Source: Exiguobacterium indicum HHS 31 | Lineage (GTDB): Bacteria; Bacillota; Bacilli; Exiguobacteriales; Exiguobacteriaceae | Direction of reading: 5' to 3' | DNA length: 64,000 nucleotides | Assembly (NCBI RefSeq): GCF_001939065.1 | Contig: NZ_MPSZ01000001.1 | Location: 682,001 to 746,000, forward strand | In this document: piece after piece, positions 42,927-51,158 of the stretch | How positions within the stretch are numbered: the first letter of the stretch is position 1 | Layout: the number at the start of each line of letters is the position of its first letter | Notes under the pieces: generated by a model | Told to the model about the DNA's origin: nothing | Seen by the model: only the letters and a program-made list of their open reading frames with translations | Database searches by the model: none | Made by a program: the position numbers and the translations under genes

Positions 42927-44003
42927 ATGAGTCAAGTCGTCACGGTAGAAGTTCGAATCTATGCCACGCGTCGTCAGGATGCCATCCTAAAAAGGATGGG
43001 CAAGACCTATATCCAGACCGCCAACCGAGTCGTGGCGAACATGGTCGCCTCCGAGGACGGGAAGAGGTGGTCGAGCAAGGACATCGACACTCCCCTTCCG
43101 AGCGCCGTGAAGAACCAACTCGCAGGAGATGCCGTCGGCATCTACAAGAAGGCGAGGAAAGAGGATTTCAAACGCATCCCTGTCCTCAAAAAGCCGGTCT
43201 GCGTCTGGAACAATCAGAACTATTCCTTCGACTTCGAGAGCATCTCCTTCCCCGTTTGGATGGACGGGAAGTCCGTGAAGATGCGATTCCGTGCTGCCAT
43301 GGTTGACAAGGACAATCGGAATACCGGACTCCTTGCCAACAAACTCGGGACGCTCAGGGTCACGAAGAAGGGAAGGAAGTGGATCGCTCAGATTTCCGTC
43401 CATGTCCCGACCGTCCCTCGGACGGGGGTGCGGGTGATGGGGGTTGACCTCGGACTGAAAGTGCCGGCGGTCGCCGTCACCGATGACGACACGACCCGTT
43501 TCTTCGGGAACGGTCGTAAGAACAAGTATATGAAACGCAAGTTCCGTGCGGAACGGAAGGCACTCGGCAAAAAGAAGAAGCCGAAGGCTATCAAACGACG
43601 CAATCAGAAGGAACAGCGGTGGATGCGGGACAAGGACCACAAGGTCAGCCGAGCCATCGTCGATTTTGCAAGACAGAAGAAAATCTCTGTCATTCGCCTC
43701 GAACTCTTGGCGAACATCCGACAGACGGCAAGAACAAGCCGTAAAAACAACCAGAACCTCCACTCATGGTCGTTCTATCGTCTCGCGTCCTTCATCGAAT
43801 ACAAAGCCGCCTTGTCGGGCATCAAGGTTGAGTATGCGAACCCCGCCTACACGAGTCAGACCTGCCCATCCTGTTCCGTCAGGAACAAGGTGAGGGATAG
43901 GGTCTACACGTGTGCCTGTGGGTTTAAAGGACATCGGGACGCCGTCGGTGCGATGAACATTCGATACGCACCTGTGATGGATGGTAACAGTCCATCAGCC
44001 TGA
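42927..44003 (+). CDS. tnpB: TnpB RNA-guided nuclease (IS605 OrfB)
   Basis: 358 residues. An N-terminal OrfB helix-turn-helix-like part, central beta-barrel region and a C-terminal RuvC nuclease. RuvC residues are visible: Asp in VMGVDLGLKVPAVAV, Glu in VIRLELLANI and Asp in GHRDAVGAMNI; the zinc ribbon is CPSC...CACG. All catalytic positions are present, so the protein should be an active omega-RNA-guided DNA nuclease. ATG at 42927 follows AAGGAGG. Codon use is richer in C/G-ending codons than its neighbours, consistent with recent arrival. Confidence 0.92.
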   Translation: MSQVVTVEVRIYATRRQDAILKRMGKTYIQTANRVVANMVASEDGKRWSSKDIDTPLPSAVKNQLAGDAVGIYKKARKEDFKRIPVLKKPVCVWNNQNYSFDFESISFPVWMDGKSVKMRFRAAMVDKDNRNTGLLANKLGTLRVTKKGRKWIAQISVHVPTVPRTGVRVMGVDLGLKVPAVAVTDDDTTRFFGNGRKNKYMKRKFRAERKALGKKKKPKAIKRRNQKEQRWMRDKDHKVSRAIVDFARQKKISVIRLELLANIRQTARTSRKNNQNLHSWSFYRLASFIEYKAALSGIKVEYANPAYTSQTCPSCSVRNKVRDRVYTCACGFKGHRDAVGAMNIRYAPVMDGNSPSA

Positions 44004-44152
44004 GAACCTATACGGTCTGTCTCAGGAGGGGTGATGGCACACCCCTACCTCAAGGCTCGGACGAAGCAGAAATGGATTGAGTCCGCCAAGCACTTGAGAA
44101 TCCCACCCTCACCAACGGTGTGGGCTTGCGGCTTTAGCCGTGGGAATGTCAA
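43985..44152 (+). ncRNA. Probable omega/reRNA of TnpB
   Basis: The 3' end of tnpB and the right end form a chain of hairpins ending in GGCTTTAGCCGTGGGAATG before TCAA, the usual scaffold of TnpB guide RNA. The guide would be the flanking genomic sequence starting at 44153 (TGAACGATACATTC...). The 5' limit of the RNA is not known. Confidence 0.6.
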
Positions 44153-44223
44153 TGAACGATACATTCAGTATAATGCCTAGCTTGTCATTCTTACCTAACA
44201 AAAATGTAAGAATGTGGCTGATT

Positions 44224-44619
44224 TCAAACAACTGAATCGTTCTTGTATAGTAATGTCAAACGTGTCATTAAAAAATAGAGGAAGGCGGCGCTACTCGCGA
44301 TCGCCTGAAAATAGAGCGGTTGAAACAGACCATTGAAGACGATTAATAAGATGCCACCAATAAGGAAGACGATGCCTTGATTCAGGAAGAGATGTGATGT
44401 AAAGGAAAGTAGACGCGTTCGGAAGCTGAAGTAACGAATCGCGTCAGTCAGGATGCCACCGACCGTGATGACAATCATAAACGACAGTAATGTCTCGAAA
44501 ACACCTGAATAATATCCAGCGTCCGCCTCGGGCATAAGCCGCGGTGACGACGGGAGATGTTGATACAGCATCAAAAAAATCCAATTAGTCATCAGTAGTC
44601 GAAATGACAGACGGATCAT
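44224..44619 (-). CDS. Four-helix membrane protein, module homologous to the next gene
   Basis: 131 residues with four membrane helices. The segment HLFLNQGIVFLIGGILLIVF...AFLYFLMTRLTLLYK aligns with the C-terminal half of the 267-aa protein encoded upstream (HPLVHQGTVFVFAGAFILFT...AFLYVMVTRLFIVIK). ATG at 44619 follows AAGGAGG inside the end of that gene (35-bp overlap), so they are translationally linked. Function unknown; a small two-subunit membrane complex is plausible. Confidence 0.7.
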   Translation of the reverse strand: MIRLSFRLLMTNWIFLMLYQHLPSSPRLMPEADAGYYSGVFETLLSFMIVITVGGILTDAIRYFSFRTRLLSFTSHLFLNQGIVFLIGGILLIVFNGLFQPLYFQAIASSAAFLYFLMTRLTLLYKNDSVV

Positions 44620-45388
44620 GGTGTTCCTCCTTCCCGATTTTTATGACGATGAATAGACGGGTGACCATCACATATAAAAAGGCAGCGACTACGTTTCCGG
44701 TGAAACATACTGCAGGAAGCGAAGTGAACAAAATGAATGCGCCAGCAAACACGAAGACCGTACCTTGATGAACGAGGGGATGCGTCGTCCACGGTAGCGA
44801 ACGTTTCGTAAAACGAACAGCTAACAGCAAGTCAGCCATCGCGATGCTGCTGAAGAACAGTAGCATGACAGCGTCCAACTGTTCATTGACCAACTGCTCC
44901 GTGTAGGACAAAAACGGCACCATCATCGTCATCGAACCAAACAAGTGGAGAAATAAAAAGAAGCTGAGGACGGTCCGACCAAGCCACCCGAATAGATAGG
45001 GGAGGAATGCCGGATACTTCCGCGCTGATTCGGAGACAAGAAGATAGACCAATGCTACTCCAGAACAGAACAAGACAAAATAGAACGAAAATGGATTGGA
45101 TTGCACAAGTAGATAGAGGACGATACTTGCGAACAACGCGACGACTTGATTGAGGATGATCCGTTGTGCGAATGAGATAGTCGAACGGAATAACAGGCGC
45201 GGCAGCCCTTCTGTCAAGAGTGCGCTGATTAGGATGACTGGACCGGCAAACAGTAGACCAATCAGGAAGAAGTCGGTGAAGGACGTGCCGTATAGTGCTG
45301 GATTCCCTATCTCAAGCCCAGCAATCAGTGCGTACAAGAAAGCAAACAATATCACGGAAATGAAACTGCTCTTTACGATCGATACCAT
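44585..45388 (-). CDS. Membrane protein with two repeated four-helix modules
   Basis: 267 residues and about eight membrane helices. Both halves contain the pattern 'x-N/H-Q-x-V-x-x-x-x-x...A-x-x-Y-V/L-x-V-T/S-R' (residues about 75-125 and 205-250), indicating an internal duplication; the single-module protein encoded next (131 aa) is a third copy. ATG at 45388 follows AAAGGA. The family is not recognised. It is not an MFS or EamA repeat. A role as transporter or membrane scaffold can only be guessed. Confidence 0.7.
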   Translation of the reverse strand: MVSIVKSSFISVILFAFLYALIAGLEIGNPALYGTSFTDFFLIGLLFAGPVILISALLTEGLPRLLFRSTISFAQRIILNQVVALFASIVLYLLVQSNPFSFYFVLFCSGVALVYLLVSESARKYPAFLPYLFGWLGRTVLSFFLFLHLFGSMTMMVPFLSYTEQLVNEQLDAVMLLFFSSIAMADLLLAVRFTKRSLPWTTHPLVHQGTVFVFAGAFILFTSLPAVCFTGNVVAAFLYVMVTRLFIVIKIGKEEHHDPSVISTTDD

Positions 45389-45413
45389 GAGATAAGTCCT
45401 TTCCGTTTGTTGC

Positions 45414-45956
45414 TCAAAATAATTTGTACCAATAAAGCGTCAGATTGATGTGTGGATTGACGGATTGTTTTAGGCTATCGACTCCACCAAGCACGAAGCC
45501 TTCCCGCTCGTAAAACCGGCAAGCTATCAGATTATCGTCCTGTGCTTCAAGGGATAGTCCGATTAACTCACGTTGCTGTGCCCACTTCGTCGCAGCGGCG
45601 ACCAGTTGGTGTCCGACGCCTAGTTTACGAAACGATTGTTTGACGGCGATGTTCTCGATGTAGGCGAAACGGTTCCAGTCACGTACGAGACGAATCTGAC
45701 CGATACAAGAAGTACCGGAGAAGGCGAGGAGGACGATACGATCGTTATGATCAATATAAGTAGACCAATCGAGACGGTCGTCCGGGAAATGGGTTTCAGT
45801 AGCTGTTTTATAAAGTTCTTCCGTATAGGACCAAGCGGTACCGGAAAACTGTGGAACGATGCGTCCGATGATCGGAAACGCGTCGTTGGCTTCATTGACG
45901 AGTGGAATGCTCTCGGGCGAGAGCGGGCGAATCGTCAGCTGTTTCGTCTCTTTCAT
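45414..45956 (-). CDS. satA: Streptothricin N-acetyltransferase
   Basis: 180 residues of the SatA group of GNAT enzymes, which acetylate the beta-lysine group of streptothricin. Matching segments: FPIIGRIVPQFSGTAWSYTEELY near the N-terminus, CIGQIRLVRDWNRFAYIENIAVKQSFRKLGVGHQLV (acetyl-CoA site R/Q-x-x-G-x-G/A at about 112-117), LSLEAQDDNLIACRFYEREGFVLGGVD and the C-terminal LYWYKLF, all as in Bacillus SatA. ATG at 45956 follows AAAGGAGA. Intrinsic chromosomal context, no transposon border. Confidence 0.88.
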   Translation of the reverse strand: MKETKQLTIRPLSPESIPLVNEANDAFPIIGRIVPQFSGTAWSYTEELYKTATETHFPDDRLDWSTYIDHNDRIVLLAFSGTSCIGQIRLVRDWNRFAYIENIAVKQSFRKLGVGHQLVAAATKWAQQRELIGLSLEAQDDNLIACRFYEREGFVLGGVDSLKQSVNPHINLTLYWYKLF

Positions 45957-46172
45957 CGTTATTCTCCTTTATGTCTATTGAGATATCCTTCACTCTCTTC
46001 ATCATCTCCTAAATACTGAGAACTGTCACGAGGAGAGATACGAGAACAGGTCAATTTTTAGCTGAAAACGGGTTTTAATTTTTCTAAAAAAGGAATTGCA
46101 TGAACAGGAACGAATACATAGTCAGAAGACGATGAAACATTACAGAGAGACAGCAGTAGAGGACGTGACAAC

Positions 46173-46802
46173 ATGAACATGGATACGGTTAACCAGTATC
46201 TCGATGCCTATGGGTATGGCGTTATTTTCATCTTTTTATTTTTTGGCATCGTCGGGATCCCGGCGCCAGAAGAATCGCTACTCGTCCTGATTGGTATCTT
46301 AAGTGGTCAGAACGAAGAACGTTTGGTTTATTCGATCTTAACGGCGTATGCCGGGACGTTCGTCGGCATGCTGACGGCATATAGCGCGGGGCGCTTCTTC
46401 GGACCGACCGTCTTACGATACGGTCGTTTCATCGGATTGACGAGAGAACGCTGGGAGCGGGTGTCAAACGGCTACATGGGACGGATTAATCGGACGATCA
46501 TCGCCGGTCTTTATATTCCGGGCGTGCGGCAAATCAATCCGTATTTTGCAGGCATGAAGCGGATTCCGTTCGGTCGGTATTTCTGGGTGTCGGCACTTGG
46601 TTCCGCGCTATGGATCGTTCCTTTCGTCTTACTCGGTCACTTTGCCGGAAAGACGTTTCATATCAAGCCGGAAGTCGTACCGTATTTCGGACTTGCCTTA
46701 CTCGTATTGTTCCTGCTCGGTGTACTCGTCAAATGGATCAAGCGTAAACGGCTCGAAAAACGCGTCGTTTCAGGGAAAAACCAAGCGGGAAAAGAAGACT
46801 AA
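46173..46802 (+). CDS. DedA-family membrane protein
   Basis: 209 residues with the VTT/DedA fold: GIVGIPAPEESLLVLIGILSG with the re-entrant acidic E-x(n)-P motif, GMLTAYSAGRFFG and the R-x-x-P-G-x-R pattern LYIPGVRQINPYFAGM. DedA proteins recycle lipid carriers such as undecaprenyl phosphate or phosphatidylethanolamine across the membrane. GAGG lies about ten bases before ATG. The next gene (glycosyltransferase) starts 54 bp later, then a polysaccharide deacetylase, a combination that suits cell-envelope glycolipid or glycan synthesis. Confidence 0.88.
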   Translation: MNMDTVNQYLDAYGYGVIFIFLFFGIVGIPAPEESLLVLIGILSGQNEERLVYSILTAYAGTFVGMLTAYSAGRFFGPTVLRYGRFIGLTRERWERVSNGYMGRINRTIIAGLYIPGVRQINPYFAGMKRIPFGRYFWVSALGSALWIVPFVLLGHFAGKTFHIKPEVVPYFGLALLVLFLLGVLVKWIKRKRLEKRVVSGKNQAGKED

Positions 46803-46856
46803 GCGATACTTCTTTTTAAAGGATTTTTGCGGATAGTTTGAAGGAGTGGACATACG

Positions 46857-47984
46857 ATGCAAAAAATAGTGATCTTTCCTTTTTTAAGGATGCGATCCGG
46901 TCATCATCTCGTCGCGGAAGCCATCGCCGAACGATTGCAGGGACCAGATGTTGAAGTCAAGGAAGTAGAGTTACTCAGTACAATCAGCCCGTTCGCGGAA
47001 TGGGTGACATCGAAGTTTTATCTGAACTGGATCCGACATTTCTCAAACGGTTATAGTCGTTTTTATCATCGGCATATTGCCGGGCGTTCGAGTAACACGC
47101 GCTCGACCGGATGGACGTCGCATTATTTCCAACAACAGATGTTACGAATCATTCGAACGGAACAACCGGATGTCATCATCTGTACGCATGCGTTTCCATC
47201 TTATCTCTTGAATCAATTAAAGGAACGAAACCTTTGTGATGTACCCGTCATCAATGCCTATACCGATCTATTCGTCAGTCGCGTCTGGGGAAAGACGCAT
47301 ATCGAGTATCATCTGTTGCCGAATCGTGAGGCGATGCGGGAATTACACGCGCATCATGCTGTCCCAGAAGAGCGGTTGTTCGTAACGGGAATCCCTGTCC
47401 ATCCAGCCATTTTTGGTGGTTCGATTATTCGCTCGACGCAGTCCCGCAAACAAATTCTGGTTGCGGGCGGAAACGGTGGGCTCGGTCAACTCGAGACGTT
47501 GCTGACGCAAATCGAACAGTGTGCGGAAGCCGATTTTCATGTCTTGTGCGGGAACAATCAGACGCTCTATAAACGGTTAGCTTCGCGACGTCATCCACAT
47601 ATTCATCCACTCGCCTATATCGATTCACGAGATGAGATGAATCAACTGTATGAACGGATGGATGCGATCGTCACGAAGCCGGGAGGCGTGACGGTCAGCG
47701 AAGCATTCGAAAAACGTGTTCCGCTGTTCATTCAACACGTCCTACCGGGGCAAGAAGAGATCAATCGTACGTATTTGATGGAGAAAGGGCTTGCGTTCTC
47801 CTTTAATCAAACGGATTCACTCGCGGATGTCATCCGTCGGACGCTTGAGAACCCGGATGTCATGCATGCTTGGCAACAGGCGGTCACGCAGTATCAAAAT
47901 GATTGCGTCATGGCCGATCAGCGGTTTTTCGCGGAACGAATTGCGGGTTGCCTGCAAGATCGTCGTCAAAAAGTAAATGGATAA
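46857..47984 (+). CDS. MGDG-synthase/UgtP-type glycosyltransferase
   Basis: 375 residues, GT28-type (MurG/UgtP) fold. An N-terminal MGDG-synthase domain (SGHHLVAEAIAERL, TEQPDVIICTHAFPSYLL) and a C-terminal domain with the donor-binding region VAGGNGGLGQ and MDAIVTKPGGVTVSEAFEKRVPLFI (the G-G-x-T-x-x-E signature). Transfer of a sugar from a nucleotide donor to a lipid acceptor such as diacylglycerol is the family role. Preceded by a strong GAAGGAGTG site. In an operon with DedA and a deacetylase, supporting a glycolipid or cell-wall role. Confidence 0.88.
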   Translation: MQKIVIFPFLRMRSGHHLVAEAIAERLQGPDVEVKEVELLSTISPFAEWVTSKFYLNWIRHFSNGYSRFYHRHIAGRSSNTRSTGWTSHYFQQQMLRIIRTEQPDVIICTHAFPSYLLNQLKERNLCDVPVINAYTDLFVSRVWGKTHIEYHLLPNREAMRELHAHHAVPEERLFVTGIPVHPAIFGGSIIRSTQSRKQILVAGGNGGLGQLETLLTQIEQCAEADFHVLCGNNQTLYKRLASRRHPHIHPLAYIDSRDEMNQLYERMDAIVTKPGGVTVSEAFEKRVPLFIQHVLPGQEEINRTYLMEKGLAFSFNQTDSLADVIRRTLENPDVMHAWQQAVTQYQNDCVMADQRFFAERIAGCLQDRRQKVNG

Positions 47985-48001
47985 TAAGGGAGTTAGTTTA
48001 C

Positions 48002-48688
48002 ATGCGTTCACGTCTTGTCACAGCGGGAGTTCTCGCGACACTTGCTTATACGGTCGTTCCGTATATGGCGTCACGCGTCTTTGGATGGCGCGTGACGAAA
48101 TCACTGGACTCACGATCCATCGCCTTGACGTTCGATGACGGTCCAGATCCTGTCTATACGACAGAACTGCTGGATCTCTTACAACAAGAAGGCATTCACG
48201 CGACGTTTTTCGTCGTGGGTCATAAAGCAGAAGCACATCCGGACCTCATTCGCCGGATGCACGAAGAAGGGCATCAACTCGGGATCCACAATTATGTCCA
48301 TCGTCCGAACTGGTCGATGCGACCGTCGACAGTCCGGACAGGCATTGAGCGGACGGCAGCAATCATTGAACGGATCACGGGCGAACGTCCGACGGTCTAC
48401 CGTCCACCGTGGGGTGCGCTCAATGCTGGAGATGTCCTCTGTCCTCCTTCTTACAAAATGATTCTCTGGTCGAAGATGGCGGAGGACTGGAAGCTAGAGG
48501 GCGGGACCGCAAAAATCAAACGATTGTTGTCGCATGTGTCAGAAGGCGACATCATTTTATTGCATGATAACGGGGATACGTTCGGTGCGGATCCACAAGC
48601 ACCCGTGCAGACGATTGCGGCGCTGAAAGAACTCTTACCGGAGTGGAAAGCACGTGGCTTACAGTTTCGGCGAATCGATCAAGCGTAA
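48002..48688 (+). CDS. Membrane-anchored polysaccharide deacetylase
   Basis: 228 residues. An N-terminal anchor (about 1-22) followed by a NodB-type deacetylase domain. Motifs: LTFDDGPDPVYT (motif 1, TFDDGP), HNYVHRP (metal-binding H-x-x-x-H), RPPWGALN (motif 3) and LLHDNG (motif 5), all with catalytic residues intact. Expected to remove acetyl groups from an extracellular glycan such as peptidoglycan. ATG at 48002 follows AAGGGAG. Last gene of the DedA operon, followed by a terminator. Confidence 0.9.
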   Translation: MRSRLVTAGVLATLAYTVVPYMASRVFGWRVTKSLDSRSIALTFDDGPDPVYTTELLDLLQQEGIHATFFVVGHKAEAHPDLIRRMHEEGHQLGIHNYVHRPNWSMRPSTVRTGIERTAAIIERITGERPTVYRPPWGALNAGDVLCPPSYKMILWSKMAEDWKLEGGTAKIKRLLSHVSEGDIILLHDNGDTFGADPQAPVQTIAALKELLPEWKARGLQFRRIDQA

Positions 48689-48691
48689 AGA

Positions 48692-48725
48692 AAGAGGACT
48701 TACCGGTTTCATGGTAAGTCCTCTT
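48692..48725 (+). terminator. Terminator of the DedA operon
   Basis: AAGAGGACTTACC (48692-48704) pairs with GGTAAGTCCTCTT (48713-48725), then TTT. Confidence 0.9.
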
Positions 48726-48841
48726 TTGCATAGATTAAGCATTGCGTGACATATCGTCCTCGTCTGCATGGCGATGATGGATGATCTGTTTTTGCATCAC
48801 CCAGCGCAGTCTACTCAATAATCGAATGCGTATGATAAAGA

Positions 48842-49951
48842 TTAAGAACGGACCGGTTCACGGTCTTGCGTCGTCATCGCCGCCTCAGCATCGACCTCGT
48901 ACAGAATGACACGGTTCCGCCCTTGTTCCTTGGCGGCATATAACGCTTCGTCGGCAAGGATATTCATCCTCTGGGCAGCGACGTGTTTCCCATGGGCGAT
49001 GCCGACGGACGCTGTGATCGAGATGGCGGGAAAGCCGTCGAGCTGAAAGCGCGTGTTCGCGATCCGCTCCCGGATTCGGTTGGCAACCTTCGCGACTTTC
49101 GAAGGCGTCAAATCATAGACGAGGACCATGAATTCCTCTCCCCCGATGCGCGCCGTGATATCATGCGGACGCGTTTCTTCCTGTAAGATCCGTGCGAACT
49201 GTTGCAAGACGAGATCCCCGTTCGCATGCCCGTATGTATCGTTGACATGCTTGAAGTGGTCGATGTCGAGTGCGAGCACATTGTAGACACGTCCTTCCTC
49301 TTCAAGAAAAGCCGTCCGTTCGTCCCAAACACGGCGATTGTACAGTCCCGTCAAATGATCGAGTTCCGCTGATTGTTTGTAGCGCTGCACCTGTTCGTTG
49401 AGCAACTGAAAATCAATCGTCAATAGACTCGATAACAGTCCGACCGCCAGTCCGATCGTCCATGTCGAAGCGAGCAAACGAAGAGCGGCGTCACTAAAGC
49501 CGAGATTGATCGAGACGGCAATCGTAATCATGAACAACGCCCAGACGTTCATGATGAGATTTTGCAAGAATGGTCGGTGGAGCAACCGTTTATGGATGAA
49601 GTACATCCCGGTGCTGATACCAAGGACTGCAAGAAACGCGACGATCGCTTGTGGTGTCCAGCCGAAGTAGAACCGGGAGCAGCCGATGATTAGCGTTGCG
49701 ATGATCAGAGGCGAACGGACGCCATAAAAAGCGAGCAGGACGAGCGGTAAATGACGCAAATCCATCCGTAACGACTCGTTGACGGCGATCCCCTTAAACA
49801 TCAATAGCACCCCGAGCAGCCCGGTCGCAAGACCGACGATGAGGGATTTCAAGCTACTTGACGCGAGACGTTGACTATAAATGATTTTGGCGATCAAATA
49901 AAAGCCGGTGAAGGCGATGCAAGCATTCAATAACAACTCGGCAATGAACAT
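48842..49951 (-). CDS. 5TM-type membrane diguanylate cyclase with I-site
   Basis: 369 residues: N-terminal 5TMR-LYT-type membrane sensor (about 1-185) and GGDEF domain (about 200-350). Active-site loop ARIGGEEFMVLVYD and LTGLYNRRVW, FKHVNDTYGHANGD. RPHD five residues before GGEEF is a complete RxxD inhibitory site, so c-di-GMP product inhibition is expected, unlike the other cyclases here. A GTG lies at 49960, but the ATG at 49951 has better spacing to the AAGGA site. Transcribed alone. Confidence 0.9.
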   Translation of the reverse strand: MFIAELLLNACIAFTGFYLIAKIIYSQRLASSSLKSLIVGLATGLLGVLLMFKGIAVNESLRMDLRHLPLVLLAFYGVRSPLIIATLIIGCSRFYFGWTPQAIVAFLAVLGISTGMYFIHKRLLHRPFLQNLIMNVWALFMITIAVSINLGFSDAALRLLASTWTIGLAVGLLSSLLTIDFQLLNEQVQRYKQSAELDHLTGLYNRRVWDERTAFLEEEGRVYNVLALDIDHFKHVNDTYGHANGDLVLQQFARILQEETRPHDITARIGGEEFMVLVYDLTPSKVAKVANRIRERIANTRFQLDGFPAISITASVGIAHGKHVAAQRMNILADEALYAAKEQGRNRVILYEVDAEAAMTTQDREPVRS

Positions 49952-50106
49952 CGGTTCCACATCCTTGAGTATGATACTTTCACGATAGCAGTTTGTTAAA
50001 GGATGTCAACGAGAGAGTCTCAAAATTTTAAAGATTCAGGTAAAGACTTGCTCAAACAAATTTATTTGGTAAAATTAGAGAGCTTTAGGGAAGGAGTGGG
50101 GTGAGA

Positions 50107-50640
50107 ATGGAACTACAGCATGTCACGATGGAAGCGCGAAAATTTGATGGACGTCCGCACTATTCATGGGACGGCTATGTCCTTGAACAGACGGAAGCGT
50201 ATCTGCTCGTCGCGAATACGCCCGGGCGGACTCTTTTGCATCATCGTCGCGAAGCGGTTTATACATATGACAATTATAGTCTCGAATTCTATCCGCTTGA
50301 TGCTGATTTTACGGTCGGTCTCGATTTAGAGCGGACGGGAGAGGTGACGTACTACTGTAACATTTGCTTACCGCCAGTTCTTCAAGGAAATACCTTATCG
50401 TTCATTGATCTGGATCTCGATCTCGTCCATCGCGAGGAAGTGTGGACGGTCGTCGACGAGGACGAATTTTTAGAGAACCAACAATTGTACGATTATCCGA
50501 CTGATGTGATTGAACGAGCCCGTGCATCGTTACTGAACCTACAAGAACGAATCGCGCAGCAACAGTTTCCGTTTGACGGCTTTTTGGATTCATTCATCCC
50601 GACCGTCCTACAGATGAAGAGAAGGGGGAATGACACATGA
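50107..50640 (+). CDS. DUF402-family protein
   Basis: 177 residues. The C-terminal half carries the DUF402 core: YYCNICLPPVLQGNTLSFIDLDLDLVHREE-type strands with the conserved D-x-D-L-D pair and VVDEDEFLEN. DUF402 (FomD/YgaC-like) proteins include nucleoside di- and triphosphate phosphatases with acidic metal sites; such activity is likely. A GTG two codons upstream (50101) is also possible, four bases after AAGGAG. The stop overlaps the Nudix gene start (ATGA), so the two are translationally coupled. Confidence 0.8.
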   Translation: MELQHVTMEARKFDGRPHYSWDGYVLEQTEAYLLVANTPGRTLLHHRREAVYTYDNYSLEFYPLDADFTVGLDLERTGEVTYYCNICLPPVLQGNTLSFIDLDLDLVHREEVWTVVDEDEFLENQQLYDYPTDVIERARASLLNLQERIAQQQFPFDGFLDSFIPTVLQMKRRGNDT

Positions 50641-51122
50641 AGACGATTCGTTGCCACCGGGCATTTGGTGTCTATGGATTATTGATGAAGGAGGATGCCT
50701 TACTCGTCATCGACAAGAATGGTGGACCGTATATCAATCGCTATGACTTACCAGGGGGAAGCCTCGAAGAAGGAGAGACGCTCGCTACGGCGATGCGCCG
50801 GGAATTCACGGAAGAGACAGGGCTCGAAGTGGCACTCGAACGACAGATCGGCGTCGCGGACTTCAAGCTTCCGTGGGATTGGCGCGAGTTCGAAGAAGTC
50901 CATCACATCGCTGTCTTTTATCTCGTCCGACAGACGGGTGGAACGCTGAGTATCCCCGAACAATTCGTCGGACAAGACTCGCTCGGTGCGCGCTGGGTCA
51001 AGGCGAGTGACGTCTCGATTGATAACGCGTCACCGCTCGTACTCGAAGCGTTTCGCTGGATCGAGGAACAGCAACTCGATCTCGAGGCACGACACTTCTC
51101 GAATTGGGACGTCTTAAAATGA
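50637..51122 (+). CDS. Nudix hydrolase
   Basis: 161 residues with a perfect Nudix box: GGSLEEGETLATAMRREFTEETG (about 40-62, pattern G-x5-E-x7-R-E-x-x-E-E). Hydrolysis of a nucleoside diphosphate linked to another group is expected. Its start overlaps the DUF402 gene, and both enzymes act on nucleotides, which suggests a joint house-cleaning role. A terminator follows six bases after the stop. Confidence 0.9.
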   Translation: MKTIRCHRAFGVYGLLMKEDALLVIDKNGGPYINRYDLPGGSLEEGETLATAMRREFTEETGLEVALERQIGVADFKLPWDWREFEEVHHIAVFYLVRQTGGTLSIPEQFVGQDSLGARWVKASDVSIDNASPLVLEAFRWIEEQQLDLEARHFSNWDVLK

Positions 51123-51127
51123 ACAGG

Positions 51128-51153
51128 AGCGCTCTTCGTTGACGGAGAGCGCT
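51128..51153. terminator. Terminator after the Nudix gene
   Basis: AGCGCTCT (51128-51135) pairs with AGAGCGCT (51146-51153), then TTTTT. Lies before the convergent DinB-family gene. Confidence 0.85.
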
Positions 51154-51158
51154 TTTTC

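Larger units (their letters stand above)
42775..44152 (+). mobile_element. IS200/IS605-type element carrying only tnpB
   Basis: The left end has a hairpin (CCCACTCC 42782-42789 with GGGGTGGG 42794-42801) and a second, larger one (CGGGGAC 42816-42822 with GTCCCCG 42844-42850 and an inner GTGTCT/AGACAC). The right end carries CCCAC.../GTGGG and CGGCTTTAGCCG hairpins and finishes with GTGGGAATGTCAA, the TCAA cleavage-type end known for this family. There is no tnpA, no target duplication and no terminal inverted repeat, as expected for the family. Exact left boundary is uncertain by about 10 bases. Confidence 0.8.

Noticed and set aside
42987-43763. Long minus-strand frame of 258 codons
   Set aside because: Antisense to tnpB; low-complexity Asp/His/Leu/Arg composition typical of the mirror of a G/C-biased gene.
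48726-48841. Short minus-strand frame ending SRLRWVMQKQIIHHRHADED
   Set aside because: It looks coding-like but has only a TTG or late ATG start and no ribosome site, and it starts inside the end of the cyclase gene. Not enough support.
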